64,000 nt of DNA. It comes from Clostridium tetanomorphum (GTDB lineage Bacteria > Bacillota > Clostridia > Clostridiales > Clostridiaceae). The notes under the pieces are model-generated. The model made no database searches, had not been told where the DNA came from, and saw only the letters and a program-made list of their open reading frames with translations. Position numbers and translations under genes: made by a program. Positions 1-9,204 of this stretch are shown piece after piece (within the stretch, counting starts at the first letter, position 1; each line of letters opens with the position of its first letter). Location: positions 179,216 through 243,215 of the forward strand of contig NZ_JAGGKA010000005.1 of NCBI RefSeq assembly GCF_017873215.1, given 5' to 3'.

Positions 1-986
1 CAACAAGCTTCTACATCTACAGTATTATCACATAGATATTTTTGAAGTTTTCTTGTTCCTGATGCCTCCCATAAGGAAATGGCAGAATATCTCATTCCTA
101 GGTCGCCTTCAACAGTTCTTTTTGCAAAAGGTTCTTCAAGCCCTCTTAATGTAACTCCTGGCTTAGATGGCTCGCCATCTGCAAGTGAGTGTACATCTGT
201 AGTAGCACCACCAATATCTACTACTATTAAATCGCCAATACCATCTTCTTTATCGGTTCCTTCTGCTAATACTCTAGCTGCCTTTAAAACTGCTGCTGGA
301 GTAGGCATAAGTATTCCATTAATAAAGCTTTCAGCATTTGACATTCCTTTTGCTTCTACAATTTTTTTCATAAATATTTGTCTTATTTCTTCTCTTGCAG
401 GTTCTACATTTAATGTATTTAACTTGGGCATTACATTTTCAGTAACTCTATAAAATATACCTGCTTTATCAAATATTTCTGATACTTCATCACTAACTAC
501 TTTATTTCCTGCTACAACTATTGGAAGTTTAACTCCATGCTCAGCTAGCATTTTTGCATTATGAATCATACATTCTTTATTTCCACCATCTGTACCACCT
601 GCTAAAAGTATTATGTCCAAGTTAGAATTTTTTATTTCTTCAACTTCTTTATTAGTCAAATCGTAACTATATACATTTAGTACCCTAGCTCCTGCTCCAA
701 GAGCAGCTCTCTTTGCAGCTTCTGCTGTAAGTTCTGGTACAAGACCGATGGCTATCATCTTTAGTCCACCTGCTGCAGATGAACATGCTAACTTTTTAAC
801 AAAATTCACTTCTTTTCCTTCTAACTGTTCAGTAAGCTTTTCGTAGGCTTTGTTAAACCCTACCATTATATCGCTTTCTATAGTTGTTATATCTTTTGCT
901 GTAGCTAATATCCCTTCATTTTCTATATCTACTGCAGTAAGTTTTGTATAGGTGCTACCAAAATCTAAAAGTAAATAAGCATCCAC
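1..986 (-). CDS. glmL: Glutamate mutase accessory protein GlmL/MutL (partial, runs off left edge)
   Basis: The frame opens with GTG at 986, preceded by AGGAG about nine bases upstream, and stays open to base 1, so only the N-terminal 328 residues are present. It starts MDAYLLLDFGSTYTKL, the phosphate-1 motif of the actin-like ATPase fold, and carries a second nucleotide motif, VVDIGGATTDVHS, near residue 280. This is the MutL/GlmL family, which lies between the two subunits of adenosylcobalamin-dependent glutamate mutase and is thought to act as a reactivating chaperone for that enzyme. It follows glmS by 45 bases, so co-transcription is very likely; the catalytic subunit glmE and methylaspartase should lie beyond the edge. 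The role in the methylaspartate pathway of glutamate fermentation is from family knowledge. Confidence 0.93.
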   Translation of the reverse strand, partial: MDAYLLLDFGSTYTKLTAVDIENEGILATAKDITTIESDIMVGFNKAYEKLTEQLEGKEVNFVKKLACSSAAGGLKMIAIGLVPELTAEAAKRAALGAGARVLNVYSYDLTNKEVEEIKNSNLDIILLAGGTDGGNKECMIHNAKMLAEHGVKLPIVVAGNKVVSDEVSEIFDKAGIFYRVTENVMPKLNTLNVEPAREEIRQIFMKKIVEAKGMSNAESFINGILMPTPAAVLKAARVLAEGTDKEDGIGDLIVVDIGGATTDVHSLADGEPSKPGVTLRGLEEPFAKRTVEGDLGMRYSAISLWEASGTRKLQKYLCDNTVDVEAC

Positions 987-1031
987 CTTAATCAACTCCT
1001 AATTTAGGCAATACAGTAGCCTTTAGTTAAA

Positions 1032-1445
1032 TTATTCTACTCCTAAAACTTCTTTCATATCAGCTATTGTTGTTTCTGGAGATGTTCCTGGTGGATATAC
1101 TCTATCAAATCCCATTGCTTTAAATCTCTGTTCAACATCTGGCCAGTTTTGTTTACCAACAACAATGTTTCCGCCAACAAATAATTTTATTCCTTTAAGT
1201 CCTGCTTCATCACACTTTTCTCTTAATCCTTTACAGTCAATTTCTCCCTGTCCATATAATGAAGAAACACATATAAGGTCTGCTTTAGTTTCTATAGCTG
1301 CATTTATAAAATCTTCCTGTGATGATAAAACTCCTATGTTAACAACATTGAAGCCTGCATTTGTAAATGAGTGGTCTAATATTTTGTTACCAACTGCATG
1401 ACAGTCTGAACCAATAACTCCAAGAACAATAGTCTTTTTCTCCAT
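1032..1445 (-). CDS. glmS: Glutamate mutase sigma subunit (B12-binding), GlmS/MutS
   Basis: The protein has 137 residues, the usual size of the small subunit of glutamate mutase. It shows the base-off cobalamin-binding motif DxHxxG at residues 14-19 (D14, H16, G19), followed by the SxL and GG elements of the B12-binding Rossmann fold (SSLYGQGE near 62, FVGGNIVVG near 89). With GlmE it interconverts L-glutamate and (2S,3S)-3-methylaspartate using adenosylcobalamin, in the cytoplasm. The ATG at 1445 has an AGGAGG eight bases upstream. It heads the glm genes and lies 55 bases after a GntR regulator gene. From memory the sequence matches the Clostridium tetanomorphum subunit whose structure was solved by NMR; that is recollection, not a search. 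Confidence 0.96.
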   Translation of the reverse strand: MEKKTIVLGVIGSDCHAVGNKILDHSFTNAGFNVVNIGVLSSQEDFINAAIETKADLICVSSLYGQGEIDCKGLREKCDEAGLKGIKLFVGGNIVVGKQNWPDVEQRFKAMGFDRVYPPGTSPETTIADMKEVLGVE

Positions 1446-1500
1446 TTATAAAACCTCCTAGATAATTTATATATATATAATTTATATATTTATCATAAAT

Positions 1501-2469
1501 TTATTTTGAATATTTAATCTCCAACAATTTAGACTTTAGAGCTTTTACAGAACCATCATCTAAACTGTAAAGAAAATTTATAATTTGTCTTCTACCATTA
1601 TTAATCTCATAAAGTTCTTTATATCTTCCTGGTGATGTTATGATTACATCAGAATTTTCTATTACTTCCATTAACTCTTCTCTATCTGAAGAATTGGTAT
1701 AGGTAATAATTATATTTCCTAATCCAGCACTCTCTAATGCATCCCTTACTTTAAATTTAAATTCTTCTGATATACAGATGAAAGAAAATCTAGTTTCCAT
1801 GGGAAATCTAGCAATTTTTACTATGGTCTCTAAATCCGGTGTAATTGCAACACCTAATACTTTTTTATTATAACTTCTTGTTAACCTTCTTACTTCATTT
1901 ACATGATTAAAGGTTGTTATTATTATTTGAGACCTTTGAACTGCTTCCCTTATATCCATACTCATAGATTTTAAATCGTTTACCGTCATAGGTATAAAAT
2001 CTATATTAGTTCTTTCCCTTAGCTGAGCTGCAAAAATCTTAGATTGTTCTATATTACATTCTATATAGACACCACTTATTTCATTAATTAATTTTCTTTT
2101 TTCTTCAATTCTTTCTGTAACAATTTCTAAAAATTCATCTGCATCTATACCTGTTTCTATAGCTTCTTCAAAAGCCAAGTCTACAAATTTCTTAATTTTA
2201 TCCTTTATATCTTCATCTTTCCACAACTTAACTTCTTCAGCTACAAAAGTACCTCTCCCTTGATAAGATTTAAGCACTCCCTCTTGTTCAAGTTCCCGAT
2301 AAGCCATACTCACTGTATTTCTGCTTACCTGAAGCTTTTCTGATAATTCTCTTTCTGTCAGCATTTTAAATCCTACTTTGAGAGATCCATCTTTGATTAG
2401 GTCCATTATTTGTTTTTTCACCTGTAAATATAAAGGTACTTTATTTCCCTTATCTATTACGATATGAAT
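1501..2469 (-). CDS. GntR family transcriptional regulator, probable regulator of the glutamate mutase operon
   Basis: The N-terminal 70 residues form a GntR winged helix-turn-helix: VPLYLQVKKQIMDLI, then TERELSEKLQVSRNTVSMAYRELEQ split over the recognition helix, then the wing SYQGRGTFV. The remaining 240 residues resemble no effector domain I recognise with certainty; they look alpha/beta and end in a TSPGRYKELYE stretch. The start is unusual. No ATG lies near the expected N-terminus. TTG 2484 and GTG 2478 lack an upstream Shine-Dalgarno, whereas GGGAG at 2482-2478 sits eight bases before an in-frame ATT at 2469, giving the typical GntR opening IHIVID. I chose that ATT; if it is wrong the protein gains three or five residues. 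It precedes glmS on the same strand, so control of glutamate fermentation is inferred. Confidence 0.85.
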   Translation of the reverse strand: MHIVIDKGNKVPLYLQVKKQIMDLIKDGSLKVGFKMLTERELSEKLQVSRNTVSMAYRELEQEGVLKSYQGRGTFVAEEVKLWKDEDIKDKIKKFVDLAFEEAIETGIDADEFLEIVTERIEEKRKLINEISGVYIECNIEQSKIFAAQLRERTNIDFIPMTVNDLKSMSMDIREAVQRSQIIITTFNHVNEVRRLTRSYNKKVLGVAITPDLETIVKIARFPMETRFSFICISEEFKFKVRDALESAGLGNIIITYTNSSDREELMEVIENSDVIITSPGRYKELYEINNGRRQIINFLYSLDDGSVKALKSKLLEIKYSK

Positions 2470-2506
2470 ATGAATCACTCCCAAAGCTAAAAAGCTAAAT
2501 TGACTA

Positions 2507-2520
2507 ATGGACTAATCCAT
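2507..2520. promoter_or_regulatory. Palindromic operator candidate upstream of the GntR gene
   Basis: ATGGACTAATCCAT is a 14-base near-perfect palindrome (ATGGAYTARTCCAT), sitting about 40 bases before the GntR start. The plus strand also holds ACTAATGG and ACTAATCC as tandem eight-base units, preceded by two AGCTAAA units. Autoregulating GntR proteins bind such short dyads; binding here is inferred. Confidence 0.45.
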
Positions 2521-2669
2521 TAACCAAATTAATAATATCATAACCTATTTATAACATCAATATCTTTTTTAAAAAAATAAAATTTTTTTAAGTTTTTGTC
2601 ATTTTATATATAAAATCATCATCATATTAGGGTTTTTGGCCTATAATTATTAAATTTATAACATGTCTT

Positions 2670-3368
2670 TTATTTATTGTCAAAATATTGATTAATGGAT
2701 GTAGCTATAATGTTTGCTATATCCTCTTGATATTTACTATCTTTTAATTTCCTCTCTTCATTTGGATTTGACAAAAAACCACATTCTACTATAACAGAAG
2801 GTATATCATCTTCACTTCTTAATATCTTATAATCATTTTTTGCAGGTTTTTCCGCTCTTTTATTAGTTTCATCTAAATTTAATTTAAAATTAGATTGAAT
2901 TAATGAAGCTAATTTCTTACTATTATCATTACTTGAATACCAAACCTGCGCACCATAATACTTACTTTCTGGAAACATATTTAAATGTATACTTATAAAA
3001 GCATCACAATTGCTATTTTGTTTCATTTTACATCTATTATTTAAATCTTCTCTTTTTTTATCCCTTATCCTACCCTTATCACTATATAGTCCCTTATCTT
3101 CTTCTCTAGTCATAATAACCTTATATTCATTCTTCTCTAATTCATCTCTTAATTTTAAGCTTATACTCAAGTTTATATCTTTTTCCACAGTTCCATTTTT
3201 AGATACCGCTCCTCCATCAATTCCTCCATGTCCTGGATCTATCAATATAATTTTTTTATCTATATTACTATTTTTTTTTGAATACACTAACTTATATCCA
3301 TTTGTAAATAACAGTACTCCTAAAATTATAAACATCAATATACTTAAAATTCTTTTCTTATTCATCAT
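2670..3368 (-). CDS. cwlD: N-acetylmuramoyl-L-alanine amidase CwlD, spore cortex maturation
   Basis: The protein has about 232 residues. A short cytoplasmic stretch and one hydrophobic segment (about residues 7-25) anchor it, and an Amidase_3 domain follows. The zinc site is visible: DPGHGGIDGG (first His), an acidic residue in VEKD, and SIHLN (second His). The catalytic glutamate is in VIVECGFLSN near the C-terminus. CwlD removes peptide from muramic acid so that muramic-delta-lactam can form in spore cortex. An in-frame TTG at 3371 is a possible alternative start; AGGAGGAG lies just upstream of both. It follows rpsI but is separated from it by a strong terminator, so it needs its own, probably sporulation-specific, promoter. 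Confidence 0.93.
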   Translation of the reverse strand: MMNKKRILSILMFIILGVLLFTNGYKLVYSKKNSNIDKKIILIDPGHGGIDGGAVSKNGTVEKDINLSISLKLRDELEKNEYKVIMTREEDKGLYSDKGRIRDKKREDLNNRCKMKQNSNCDAFISIHLNMFPESKYYGAQVWYSSNDNSKKLASLIQSNFKLNLDETNKRAEKPAKNDYKILRSEDDIPSVIVECGFLSNPNEERKLKDSKYQEDIANIIATSINQYFDNK

Positions 3369-3444
3369 CAATTTTTATATCTCCTCCTTTCAGAATATAT
3401 TCTTCTCAATAAAAAGTATTTTTATGTTTAAAAATTTCAATAAA

Positions 3445-3469
3445 AAAAGAGAGGTAATTCCTCTCTTTT
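3445..3469 (-). terminator. Rho-independent terminator after rpsI
   Basis: On the minus strand AAAGAGAGG and CCTCTCTTT form a stem with a five-base loop, followed by a run of T residues. It starts three bases after the rpsI stop and ends the rplM-rpsI operon. Confidence 0.9.
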
Positions 3470-3472
3470 CCA

Positions 3473-3865
3473 TTATCTCTTTGAGAACTGTGGAGCTCTT
3501 CTTGCCTTTTTAAGACCATATTTCTTTCTTTCTTTCATTCTTGGATCTCTAGTTAAGAATCCAGCTTTCTTCAATTCAGGTCTTAAGCTTTCATCAGCTT
3601 TAAGTAACGCTCTTGATATTCCATGTCTTATAGCTCCTGCCTGACCTGTAAATCCACCACCATGAACATTTACTAGAACATCAAATTTTTCTTTTGTTCC
3701 TGTTAATACTAATGGCTGATTTACAATAACTCTTAAAGTCTCTAATCCAAAATAGTTTTCTATATCTCTTTTATTTACTAATACTTTTCCTTCACCTGGT
3801 ACAAGTCTTACTCTTGCAATAGCCTTTTTTCTTCTACCAGTTCCAAAATATTGAACTTTTGCCAT
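3473..3865 (-). CDS. rpsI: 30S ribosomal protein S9
   Basis: At 130 residues this is full length for bacterial S9. It opens [18 protein letters not shown] and ends with the basic tail [12 protein letters not shown], whose terminal Lys-Arg reaches the P-site tRNA anticodon loop. It forms a two-gene operon with rplM, 30 bases upstream, the usual bacterial pairing. A strong ribosome-binding site (AGGAGGAAT) precedes the ATG. Confidence 0.98.
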   Translation of the reverse strand: MAKVQYFGTGRRKKAIARVRLVPGEGKVLVNKRDIENYFGLETLRVIVNQPLVLTGTKEKFDVLVNVHGGGFTGQAGAIRHGISRALLKADESLRPELKKAGFLTRDPRMKERKKYGLKKARRAPQFSKR

Positions 3866-3895
3866 TTTTATTCCTCCTTCTCCCTGCTCTATCTA

Positions 3896-4330
3896 CTAGA
3901 ATCTTAATTCTAATACTTCAGGCTTTTGAGCTTCATGATTATGTTCTGAACCTCTATATACTTTTAACTTTTTAAGCATCTGTCTTCCAAGTACTCCTTT
4001 TGGAAGCATTCTTCTTACAGCTTCTTCGAAAACAAATTCTGGCTTCTTAGCTAAAGCTTCTCTGTAAGGAGTTTCCTTTAATCCACCTGGATATAATGAA
4101 TGGTGTCTTAACATTTTTTGATCTAATTTCTTACCAGTTAAAGCTACTTTTTCAGCATTTATAACTATAACATAGTCTCCTGTATCTACATGTGGTGTAA
4201 ATACTGGCTTATTTTTTCCTCTTAATATTGATGCAACCTGACTTGCTACTCTTCCTAATGACTTTCCATTAGCGTCAACTACATACCATTTTCTCTCTAC
4301 TTCTTGTGGTTTTGCAATGTATGATTTCAT
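3896..4330 (-). CDS. rplM: 50S ribosomal protein L13
   Basis: This 144-residue protein has the L13 hallmarks [18 protein letters not shown] and [12 protein letters not shown]. It is an early-assembly protein of the large subunit. It is first in the rplM-rpsI operon, behind its own consensus promoter and an 89-base leader with a GC-rich hairpin. The ATG has AAGGAGGG at a good distance. Expression is probably limited by L13 itself through the leader. Confidence 0.98.
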   Translation of the reverse strand: MKSYIAKPQEVERKWYVVDANGKSLGRVASQVASILRGKNKPVFTPHVDTGDYVIVINAEKVALTGKKLDQKMLRHHSLYPGGLKETPYREALAKKPEFVFEEAVRRMLPKGVLGRQMLKKLKVYRGSEHNHEAQKPEVLELRF

Positions 4331-4419
4331 CTTTTTCCCTCCTTGAACTATTACATAAAAACTTTCGTTCTATATAAAGATCCGGGGCTAGTGGATCTTT
4401 TATACCTTAAAATACAAAC
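4331..4419 (-). promoter_or_regulatory. Candidate L13 leader (autoregulatory 5' UTR of rplM)
   Basis: The segment lies between the predicted transcription start and the rplM ATG. Its main element is the hairpin AAAGATCC/GGATCTTT with loop ACTAGCCCC (4376-4400), followed by TATATAG. Leaders in front of rplM that bind L13 are known in Firmicutes, and position and size fit that class; I have not matched its consensus base by base. Confidence 0.55.
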
Positions 4420-4425
4420 ATTTAT

Positions 4426-4454
4426 ATTATAATACAAGCAGCCTGGCGTGTCAA
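4426..4454 (-). promoter_or_regulatory. Sigma-A promoter of rplM-rpsI
   Basis: A perfect consensus -35 TTGACA (4454-4449) and -10 TATAAT (4431-4426) are separated by 17 bases. The -35 lies only 13 bases past the truA stop codon. Transcription should start near 4419. Confidence 0.9.
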
Positions 4455-4466
4455 TGAATTTTATGC

Positions 4467-5207
4467 TTAATAAAATACTTTATCTAAGTATAAGCCCATA
4501 GGTGGAACACAAGGTCCTGCTTTTTTTCTATCTTTAGATTCTAATATGGCAACAATATCATCTGACTCTCGTTTCCCAATTCCTACTTCTATTAAAGTTC
4601 CAACAATTATTCTAACCATATTATATAAAAATCCATCTCCTGAAACTGCAAATATTAATAAATCATCTTTTCTATATATTTCTGTATCTATTATAGTTCT
4701 TATTGAAGACTGTACATTGCTGCCAGAACTTTTAAATGCAGAAAAGTCATGTCTTCCAATAAAATACTTTGAAGCCTTATACATCCTATCTATATCTAAA
4801 CTCTTCTTAATATGATAAGAATAATTTCTTAATATAGGAGATGCATTCTCTCTATTTAAAATTTTATATATGTATCTCTTTCCTATACAACTATATCTAG
4901 AATGAAAGTCTAGATCTACTTCTTTTGAATCCAAAATTACTATATCTTCTGGTAATAAATTATTGATTGCATATTTGAACTTTTCACTAGGTATTCTGCT
5001 GTTAGTTTTAAAATTAGCTACAAATCCTTTAGCATGAACTCCAGCATCAGTTCTACTACAACCTATTATCTCAGTATTTTCTTCTATAATATTGCTTATA
5101 GAATTTTCAATAGTTCCCTGTATAGTTTTTATATTTTCCATCTTCTGTTTTTGCCATCCAGAATAGTTTGTTCCATCATATTCTATTAATAGTTTAATAT
5201 TTTTCAT
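4467..5207 (-). CDS. truA: tRNA pseudouridine(38-40) synthase TruA
   Basis: This 246-residue protein carries the TruA catalytic motif CSRTDAGVHAKG with nucleophile Asp54, and the later FLYNMVRIIVGTLIEVG segment of the family. It converts uridines 38-40 of the tRNA anticodon arm to pseudouridine. Its ATG overlaps the ecfT stop codon by one base (TAATG), so it is translationally coupled as the last gene of the ecfA1-ecfA2-ecfT-truA unit, the same order as in Bacillus. Confidence 0.97.
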   Translation of the reverse strand: MKNIKLLIEYDGTNYSGWQKQKMENIKTIQGTIENSISNIIEENTEIIGCSRTDAGVHAKGFVANFKTNSRIPSEKFKYAINNLLPEDIVILDSKEVDLDFHSRYSCIGKRYIYKILNRENASPILRNYSYHIKKSLDIDRMYKASKYFIGRHDFSAFKSSGSNVQSSIRTIIDTEIYRKDDLLIFAVSGDGFLYNMVRIIVGTLIEVGIGKRESDDIVAILESKDRKKAGPCVPPMGLYLDKVFY

Positions 5208-6007
5208 TATATATATCTACTCCATACAGATAAACCTACTACTAATACTATAATTAATGAAGCAATAAAATCTTTACTGGTAAGCTTAAGCTGCTTCATT
5301 CTTGTTCTACCTTCTCCTCCTCTATAGCATCTTGCTTCCATAGCCATAGACAATTCATCCGCTCTTCTAAATGAACTTATGAACAAAGGAACAAGTAATG
5401 GTATTAAGCTCTTTGCTCTTTGTAAAATGTTACCAGATTCAAAATCAGCTCCTCTTGCCATTTGTGCTTTCATGATTTTGTCCGTTTCATCCATTAATGT
5501 AGGGATAAATCTTAAAGCTATTGTCATCATCATAGCTAATTCATGAGCTGGCACTCCTATTTTTTTTAATGGATTCAATAATTTTTCTATACCATCTGTA
5601 AGTTCTATAGGTGAAGTAGTTAAAGTAAGAAGTGAAGTACCGATAATTAAAAATATCAATCTTATAACCATAAATAAAGCTAATTTTAATCCTTCTTCAT
5701 ATATGGTAATAAATCTCCATGTATATACTATCTCCCCTCCACTAGTCATAAATATATTTAATATAGCTGTAATTATTATTAATATAAATATTGGTTTAAG
5801 GCCTCTATAAATGAATTTAAATGGAACTTTTGATACTATTATAGCAACTAATGTAAATATTATTATAAATATATATCCTATAAAGTTATTAATTATAAAT
5901 AAATCTATAATATATATTAAAGATATTAATATTTTTATTCTTGGGTCAAGTTTATGTACAAAAGAATCACCAGGTATATATTGTCCTAAAGTAATATCTT
6001 TGATCAT
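5207..6007 (-). CDS. ecfT: Energy-coupling factor transporter transmembrane protein EcfT
   Basis: This 266-residue integral membrane protein has about five or six hydrophobic helices, mostly in residues 25-125 and 240-262. The two cytoplasmic coupling helices carry the Ala-Arg-Gly type motifs MARGADF (near 184) and EARCYRGG (near 225), which engage the two ATPases. It is the shared T-component that works with EcfA1, EcfA2 and exchangeable substrate-binding S-components for vitamins or metals. No S-component gene lies beside it, as expected for a group II ECF module. Confidence 0.95.
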   Translation of the reverse strand: MIKDITLGQYIPGDSFVHKLDPRIKILISLIYIIDLFIINNFIGYIFIIIFTLVAIIVSKVPFKFIYRGLKPIFILIIITAILNIFMTSGGEIVYTWRFITIYEEGLKLALFMVIRLIFLIIGTSLLTLTTSPIELTDGIEKLLNPLKKIGVPAHELAMMMTIALRFIPTLMDETDKIMKAQMARGADFESGNILQRAKSLIPLLVPLFISSFRRADELSMAMEARCYRGGEGRTRMKQLKLTSKDFIASLIIVLVVGLSVWSRYI

Positions 6008-6040
6008 TTATATGCTCTCCTAACAATATTCTTTCAACTT

Positions 6041-6901
6041 TTACATAGGCTGCTTCCTTAATATTCTCAGTAACTCTTGCTTAGCTTGTTCTATAGTAAA
6101 TATATCTTCAGATATATTAAAACCTTTCTCTCTTAATTTTTTCACTAAATATGTTACTTGCGGTACAGCTAACCCAACATTCTCAAGAGTATCTATCTCT
6201 TTAAATATTTTTGATGGCTTACCATCTAATATACATTTTCCCTTATGCATTACAAGTATTCTAGAAGCTAACTTAGCTACATCTTCCATGCTATGAGAAA
6301 CAAGTATAATAGTCATATTATATTCTTTATGAAGATCTGCTATATTTCCTAATATATCATCTCTACCTCTTGGATCTAATCCTGCAGTAGGTTCATCCAA
6401 TATTAATACTTTTGGTTCCATGGCTACTACACCAGCAATAGCTACTCTTCTTTTTTGTCCACCACTTAATTCAAATGGTGATTTATCCTTATATGTATCA
6501 TAATCCAATCCAACAATTTTCATAGCTCTTTTGATTTTAGATGATATTTCTTCTTCACTCAATCCTAAGTTTCTAGGACCAAAAGCAATATCTTTTTCAA
6601 TAGTTTCCTCAAATAGTTGGTATTCTGGATATTGAAAAACCAAACCTACTTTCTTTCTTATAGTAGTTAATTTTACATTTTTGCTAGTTATATCAACATC
6701 ATCAACTATAATTTTTCCTGAGTCTGGCTTGAGAAGTCCATTTACATGCTGTATAAGAGTAGACTTTCCTGAACCTGTATGACCTATTAATGCAACAAAT
6801 TCTCCATCTTTTATTTCTAAAGTAACATTATCTATGGCTTTTTTTTCGAAAGGTGTTCCTTTCATATAAATATGAGTTAAATTTTCTATTTTAATTGACA
6901 T
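6041..6901 (-). CDS. ecfA2: Energy-coupling factor transporter ATPase EcfA2
   Basis: This 286-residue ABC ATPase has Walker [10 protein letters not shown] (about 39-47), Q-loop [10 protein letters not shown], signature ELSGGQKRR and Walker [14 protein letters not shown], then the switch His in LVSHSMEDV. The C-terminal helical extension ([14 protein letters not shown]) is typical of EcfA. Its start overlaps the end of ecfA1 by 16 bases, so the two ATPases are coupled. It should form the EcfA1-EcfA2 heterodimer that powers EcfT. Confidence 0.95.
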   Translation of the reverse strand: MSIKIENLTHIYMKGTPFEKKAIDNVTLEIKDGEFVALIGHTGSGKSTLIQHVNGLLKPDSGKIIVDDVDITSKNVKLTTIRKKVGLVFQYPEYQLFEETIEKDIAFGPRNLGLSEEEISSKIKRAMKIVGLDYDTYKDKSPFELSGGQKRRVAIAGVVAMEPKVLILDEPTAGLDPRGRDDILGNIADLHKEYNMTIILVSHSMEDVAKLASRILVMHKGKCILDGKPSKIFKEIDTLENVGLAVPQVTYLVKKLREKGFNISEDIFTIEQAKQELLRILRKQPM

Positions 6902-7731
6902 AATCCATTCACCATCTCATCAATAGTTAATATATCTGAAGTTATATCCAATCCCTCTTTTTGTAATTCATAAGCTAATTCAGTTACCTGTGGTACATCA
7001 AGGCCTATTTTTTTCATAGTTCCTACGTTACTAAATATTTCTCTTGGTGATCCTTCAATAATAAGCTTTCCTGAATCCATTACTACAATTCTATCTGCTT
7101 CAACTGCTTCTTCCATATAATGTGTAATTAGTACTATAGTAATACCATACTTTTTATTTAATTCTTTTATTGTTTTTATTACTTCTTTTCTTCCTGATGG
7201 ATCCAACATAGCTGTAGGCTCATCAAAAACAATACATTCTGGTCTCATAGCTAGAACTCCAGCTATAGCCACTCTTTGTTTTTGCCCACCAGATAATAAA
7301 TGAGGTGCGTGTTTTCTATATTCATACATATTTACTCTTTTTAAAGAGTCATCAACTCTTCTTCTTATTTCAGTTGGTTCTATTCCAAGATTTTCTGGTC
7401 CAAAAGCAACATCTTCTTCAACTATAGTTGCCACAATTTGGTTATCTGGGTTCTGAAAAACCATTCCTGATTTATTTCTAATATCCCATAAATGTTCTTC
7501 AAGTGAAGTATCCATTCCGTCTACAAAAACTTTTCCATCTGTAGGAACTAAAAGTGCATTCATATGCTTTGCTAAAGTTGATTTACCTGAACCATTTCTT
7601 CCTAAAACTACAACAAATTCACCTTTATTTATACTTATTGTCATATTATCTATAGCTATTCTGAAGTTGCTTTCGCTGTTATCTTCATATTTATACACTA
7701 CATTCCTACATTCAATCATTTTCTCATTCAT
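6886..7731 (-). CDS. ecfA1: Energy-coupling factor transporter ATPase EcfA1
   Basis: This 281-residue ABC ATPase shows Walker [11 protein letters not shown]-loop [10 protein letters not shown], signature LLSGGQKQR, Walker [14 protein letters not shown] and switch His in [10 protein letters not shown]. The DNQIV Q-loop and gene position (first of the two ATPases after rplQ) identify it as EcfA1. A hairpin between rplQ and this gene suggests partial separation from the ribosomal operon. Confidence 0.95.
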   Translation of the reverse strand: MNEKMIECRNVVYKYEDNSESNFRIAIDNMTISINKGEFVVVLGRNGSGKSTLAKHMNALLVPTDGKVFVDGMDTSLEEHLWDIRNKSGMVFQNPDNQIVATIVEEDVAFGPENLGIEPTEIRRRVDDSLKRVNMYEYRKHAPHLLSGGQKQRVAIAGVLAMRPECIVFDEPTAMLDPSGRKEVIKTIKELNKKYGITIVLITHYMEEAVEADRIVVMDSGKLIIEGSPREIFSNVGTMKKIGLDVPQVTELAYELQKEGLDITSDILTIDEMVNGLCQLK

Positions 7732-7767
7732 TTAAACACCTCTTAATGATTGACAGTATATTAAAAT

Positions 7768-7798
7768 GGGGACTAAGCTATGTCTCTACTTAATCCCC
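7768..7798 (-). terminator. Hairpin between rplQ and ecfA1 (terminator or attenuator)
   Basis: On the minus strand GGGGATTAAG pairs with CTTAGTCCCC (one T-G pair), with a loop of about 11 bases, followed by ATTTTAAT. The T run is weak, so partial read-through from the ribosomal operon into the ecf genes is likely. Confidence 0.6.
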
Positions 7799-7805
7799 TA
7801 AGCTA

Positions 7806-8147
7806 CTAAACTAATTCTAATATAACCATTTCTGCTCCATCGCCTCTTCTTGGACCAACTTTATACATTCTAGTGTATCCACCATTTCTTTCAGCGTATT
7901 TAGGAGCTATGTTTTCGAATAAATTCTTAACTACTTCTTCTTCTGTTACAAATGCAAGTACCTGTCTTCTTGCATGTAAGTCTCCTCTTTTTCCAAGAGT
8001 TATCATTTTTTCAGCTAAGTTTTTAGTTTCTTTTGCTCTTGTTACAGTAGTTTCTATTTTACCATTCTTTAAGAAACTAGTAACTAGACTTCTAAGCATT
8101 GCTCTTCTTTGGTCTGTTGGACGACCTAACTTACGATATCCTGCCAT
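7806..8147 (-). CDS. rplQ: 50S ribosomal protein L17
   Basis: At 113 residues it has the L17 start [18 protein letters not shown] and the end [17 protein letters not shown]. It is the last gene of the S10-spc-alpha cluster, directly after rpoA, as in nearly all bacteria. L17 lies near the peptide exit tunnel of the large subunit. The ATG has AGGAGGTATATAG upstream. Confidence 0.98.
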   Translation of the reverse strand: MAGYRKLGRPTDQRRAMLRSLVTSFLKNGKIETTVTRAKETKNLAEKMITLGKRGDLHARRQVLAFVTEEEVVKNLFENIAPKYAERNGGYTRMYKVGPRRGDGAEMVILELV

Positions 8148-8192
8148 GTCTATATACCTCCTTACATTCCATCTAGTGTTTTATCCTATAAA

Positions 8193-9140
8193 CTACTCTT
8201 CACTCTGCTTTAAGCCCAATGATAAAGCTGCAAGCTTTTGTTCAACTTCTTCAAGAGATTTTTTCCCTAGATTTCTTACTTTCATCATATCATCCATAGT
8301 TCTTTCAGTTAATTCTTGTACTGTATTTATACCAGCCCTCTTTAAGCAGTTATAACTTCTAACTGAAAGGTCAAGTTCTTCAATAGTCATTTCTAGAACT
8401 TTTTCTTTCTTATCTTCCTCTTTTTCAACCATGATTTCTACATTATTTGCATGATCTGTTAAAGTCATAAATAACTTGAAGTGTTCTATCAATATTTTTG
8501 CTGATAAACTTACTGCTTCATCAGGCATTATTGTTCCATTGGTCCATACTTCAAGAGTTAATTTATCATAGTCTGTAATCTGTCCCACTCTTGTATTTTC
8601 TACAGTAAAGTTAACCCTTTTTACAGGAGTATAAATAGAATCTACAGGGATAGTTCCTATTGGCATACCTTCTACTTTATTTCTATTCTGTGATACATAG
8701 CCTCTACCTCTATTTACCACCATTTCTATATAAAGTTTTCCATCATCATCTAAGGTTGCTATATGTAAGTCTTTATTTATAACTTCTACATCGCCATCAG
8801 TTTTTATATCACCTGCTGTTACTTCACCAGGTCCTTTAGCATCTATATATATAGTTTTTGGACCTTCTCCGCTCATCTTTAAAGCTAATAACTTAATATT
8901 TAATATTAATTCAGTAACATCTTCTTTTACTGCTTTAACAGTAGAAAACTCATGTAGTACATTTTCAATTTTTATAGAATTAACAGCAACTCCAGGTAAT
9001 GAAGAAAGGAGTATTCTCCTTAATGCATTCCCTAGAGTAGTCCCATATCCTCTTTCCAAAGGTTCTACAACGAACTTGCCATAAGAACCGTCTTCAGCCA
9101 TCTCTACACATTCTATTTTTGGCTTTTCAATTTCTAACAT
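8193..9140 (-). CDS. rpoA: DNA-directed RNA polymerase subunit alpha
   Basis: The protein has 315 residues. The N-terminal domain (about 1-230) contains the dimerisation motif [21 protein letters not shown] charged linker (EKEEDKKEK) follows, and then the C-terminal domain (about 248-310) with helix-hairpin-helix [16 protein letters not shown], which contacts UP-element DNA and activators. Alpha dimerises and nucleates polymerase assembly. It sits between rpsD and rplQ, the standard alpha operon order. Confidence 0.98.
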   Translation of the reverse strand: MLEIEKPKIECVEMAEDGSYGKFVVEPLERGYGTTLGNALRRILLSSLPGVAVNSIKIENVLHEFSTVKAVKEDVTELILNIKLLALKMSGEGPKTIYIDAKGPGEVTAGDIKTDGDVEVINKDLHIATLDDDGKLYIEMVVNRGRGYVSQNRNKVEGMPIGTIPVDSIYTPVKRVNFTVENTRVGQITDYDKLTLEVWTNGTIMPDEAVSLSAKILIEHFKLFMTLTDHANNVEIMVEKEEDKKEKVLEMTIEELDLSVRSYNCLKRAGINTVQELTERTMDDMMKVRNLGKKSLEEVEQKLAALSLGLKQSEE

Positions 9141-9204
9141 TAGGAACCCTCCTTTTTAATAATCTATTAGTTTACATTGAGGGCAACTGATTCTTATTTA
9201 ATTA

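Noticed and set aside
3372..3442. A sigma-E promoter for cwlD
   Set aside because: Expected from biology, and CATAAAAATA is somewhat similar to a sigma-E -10, but no convincing -35 at the right distance was found.
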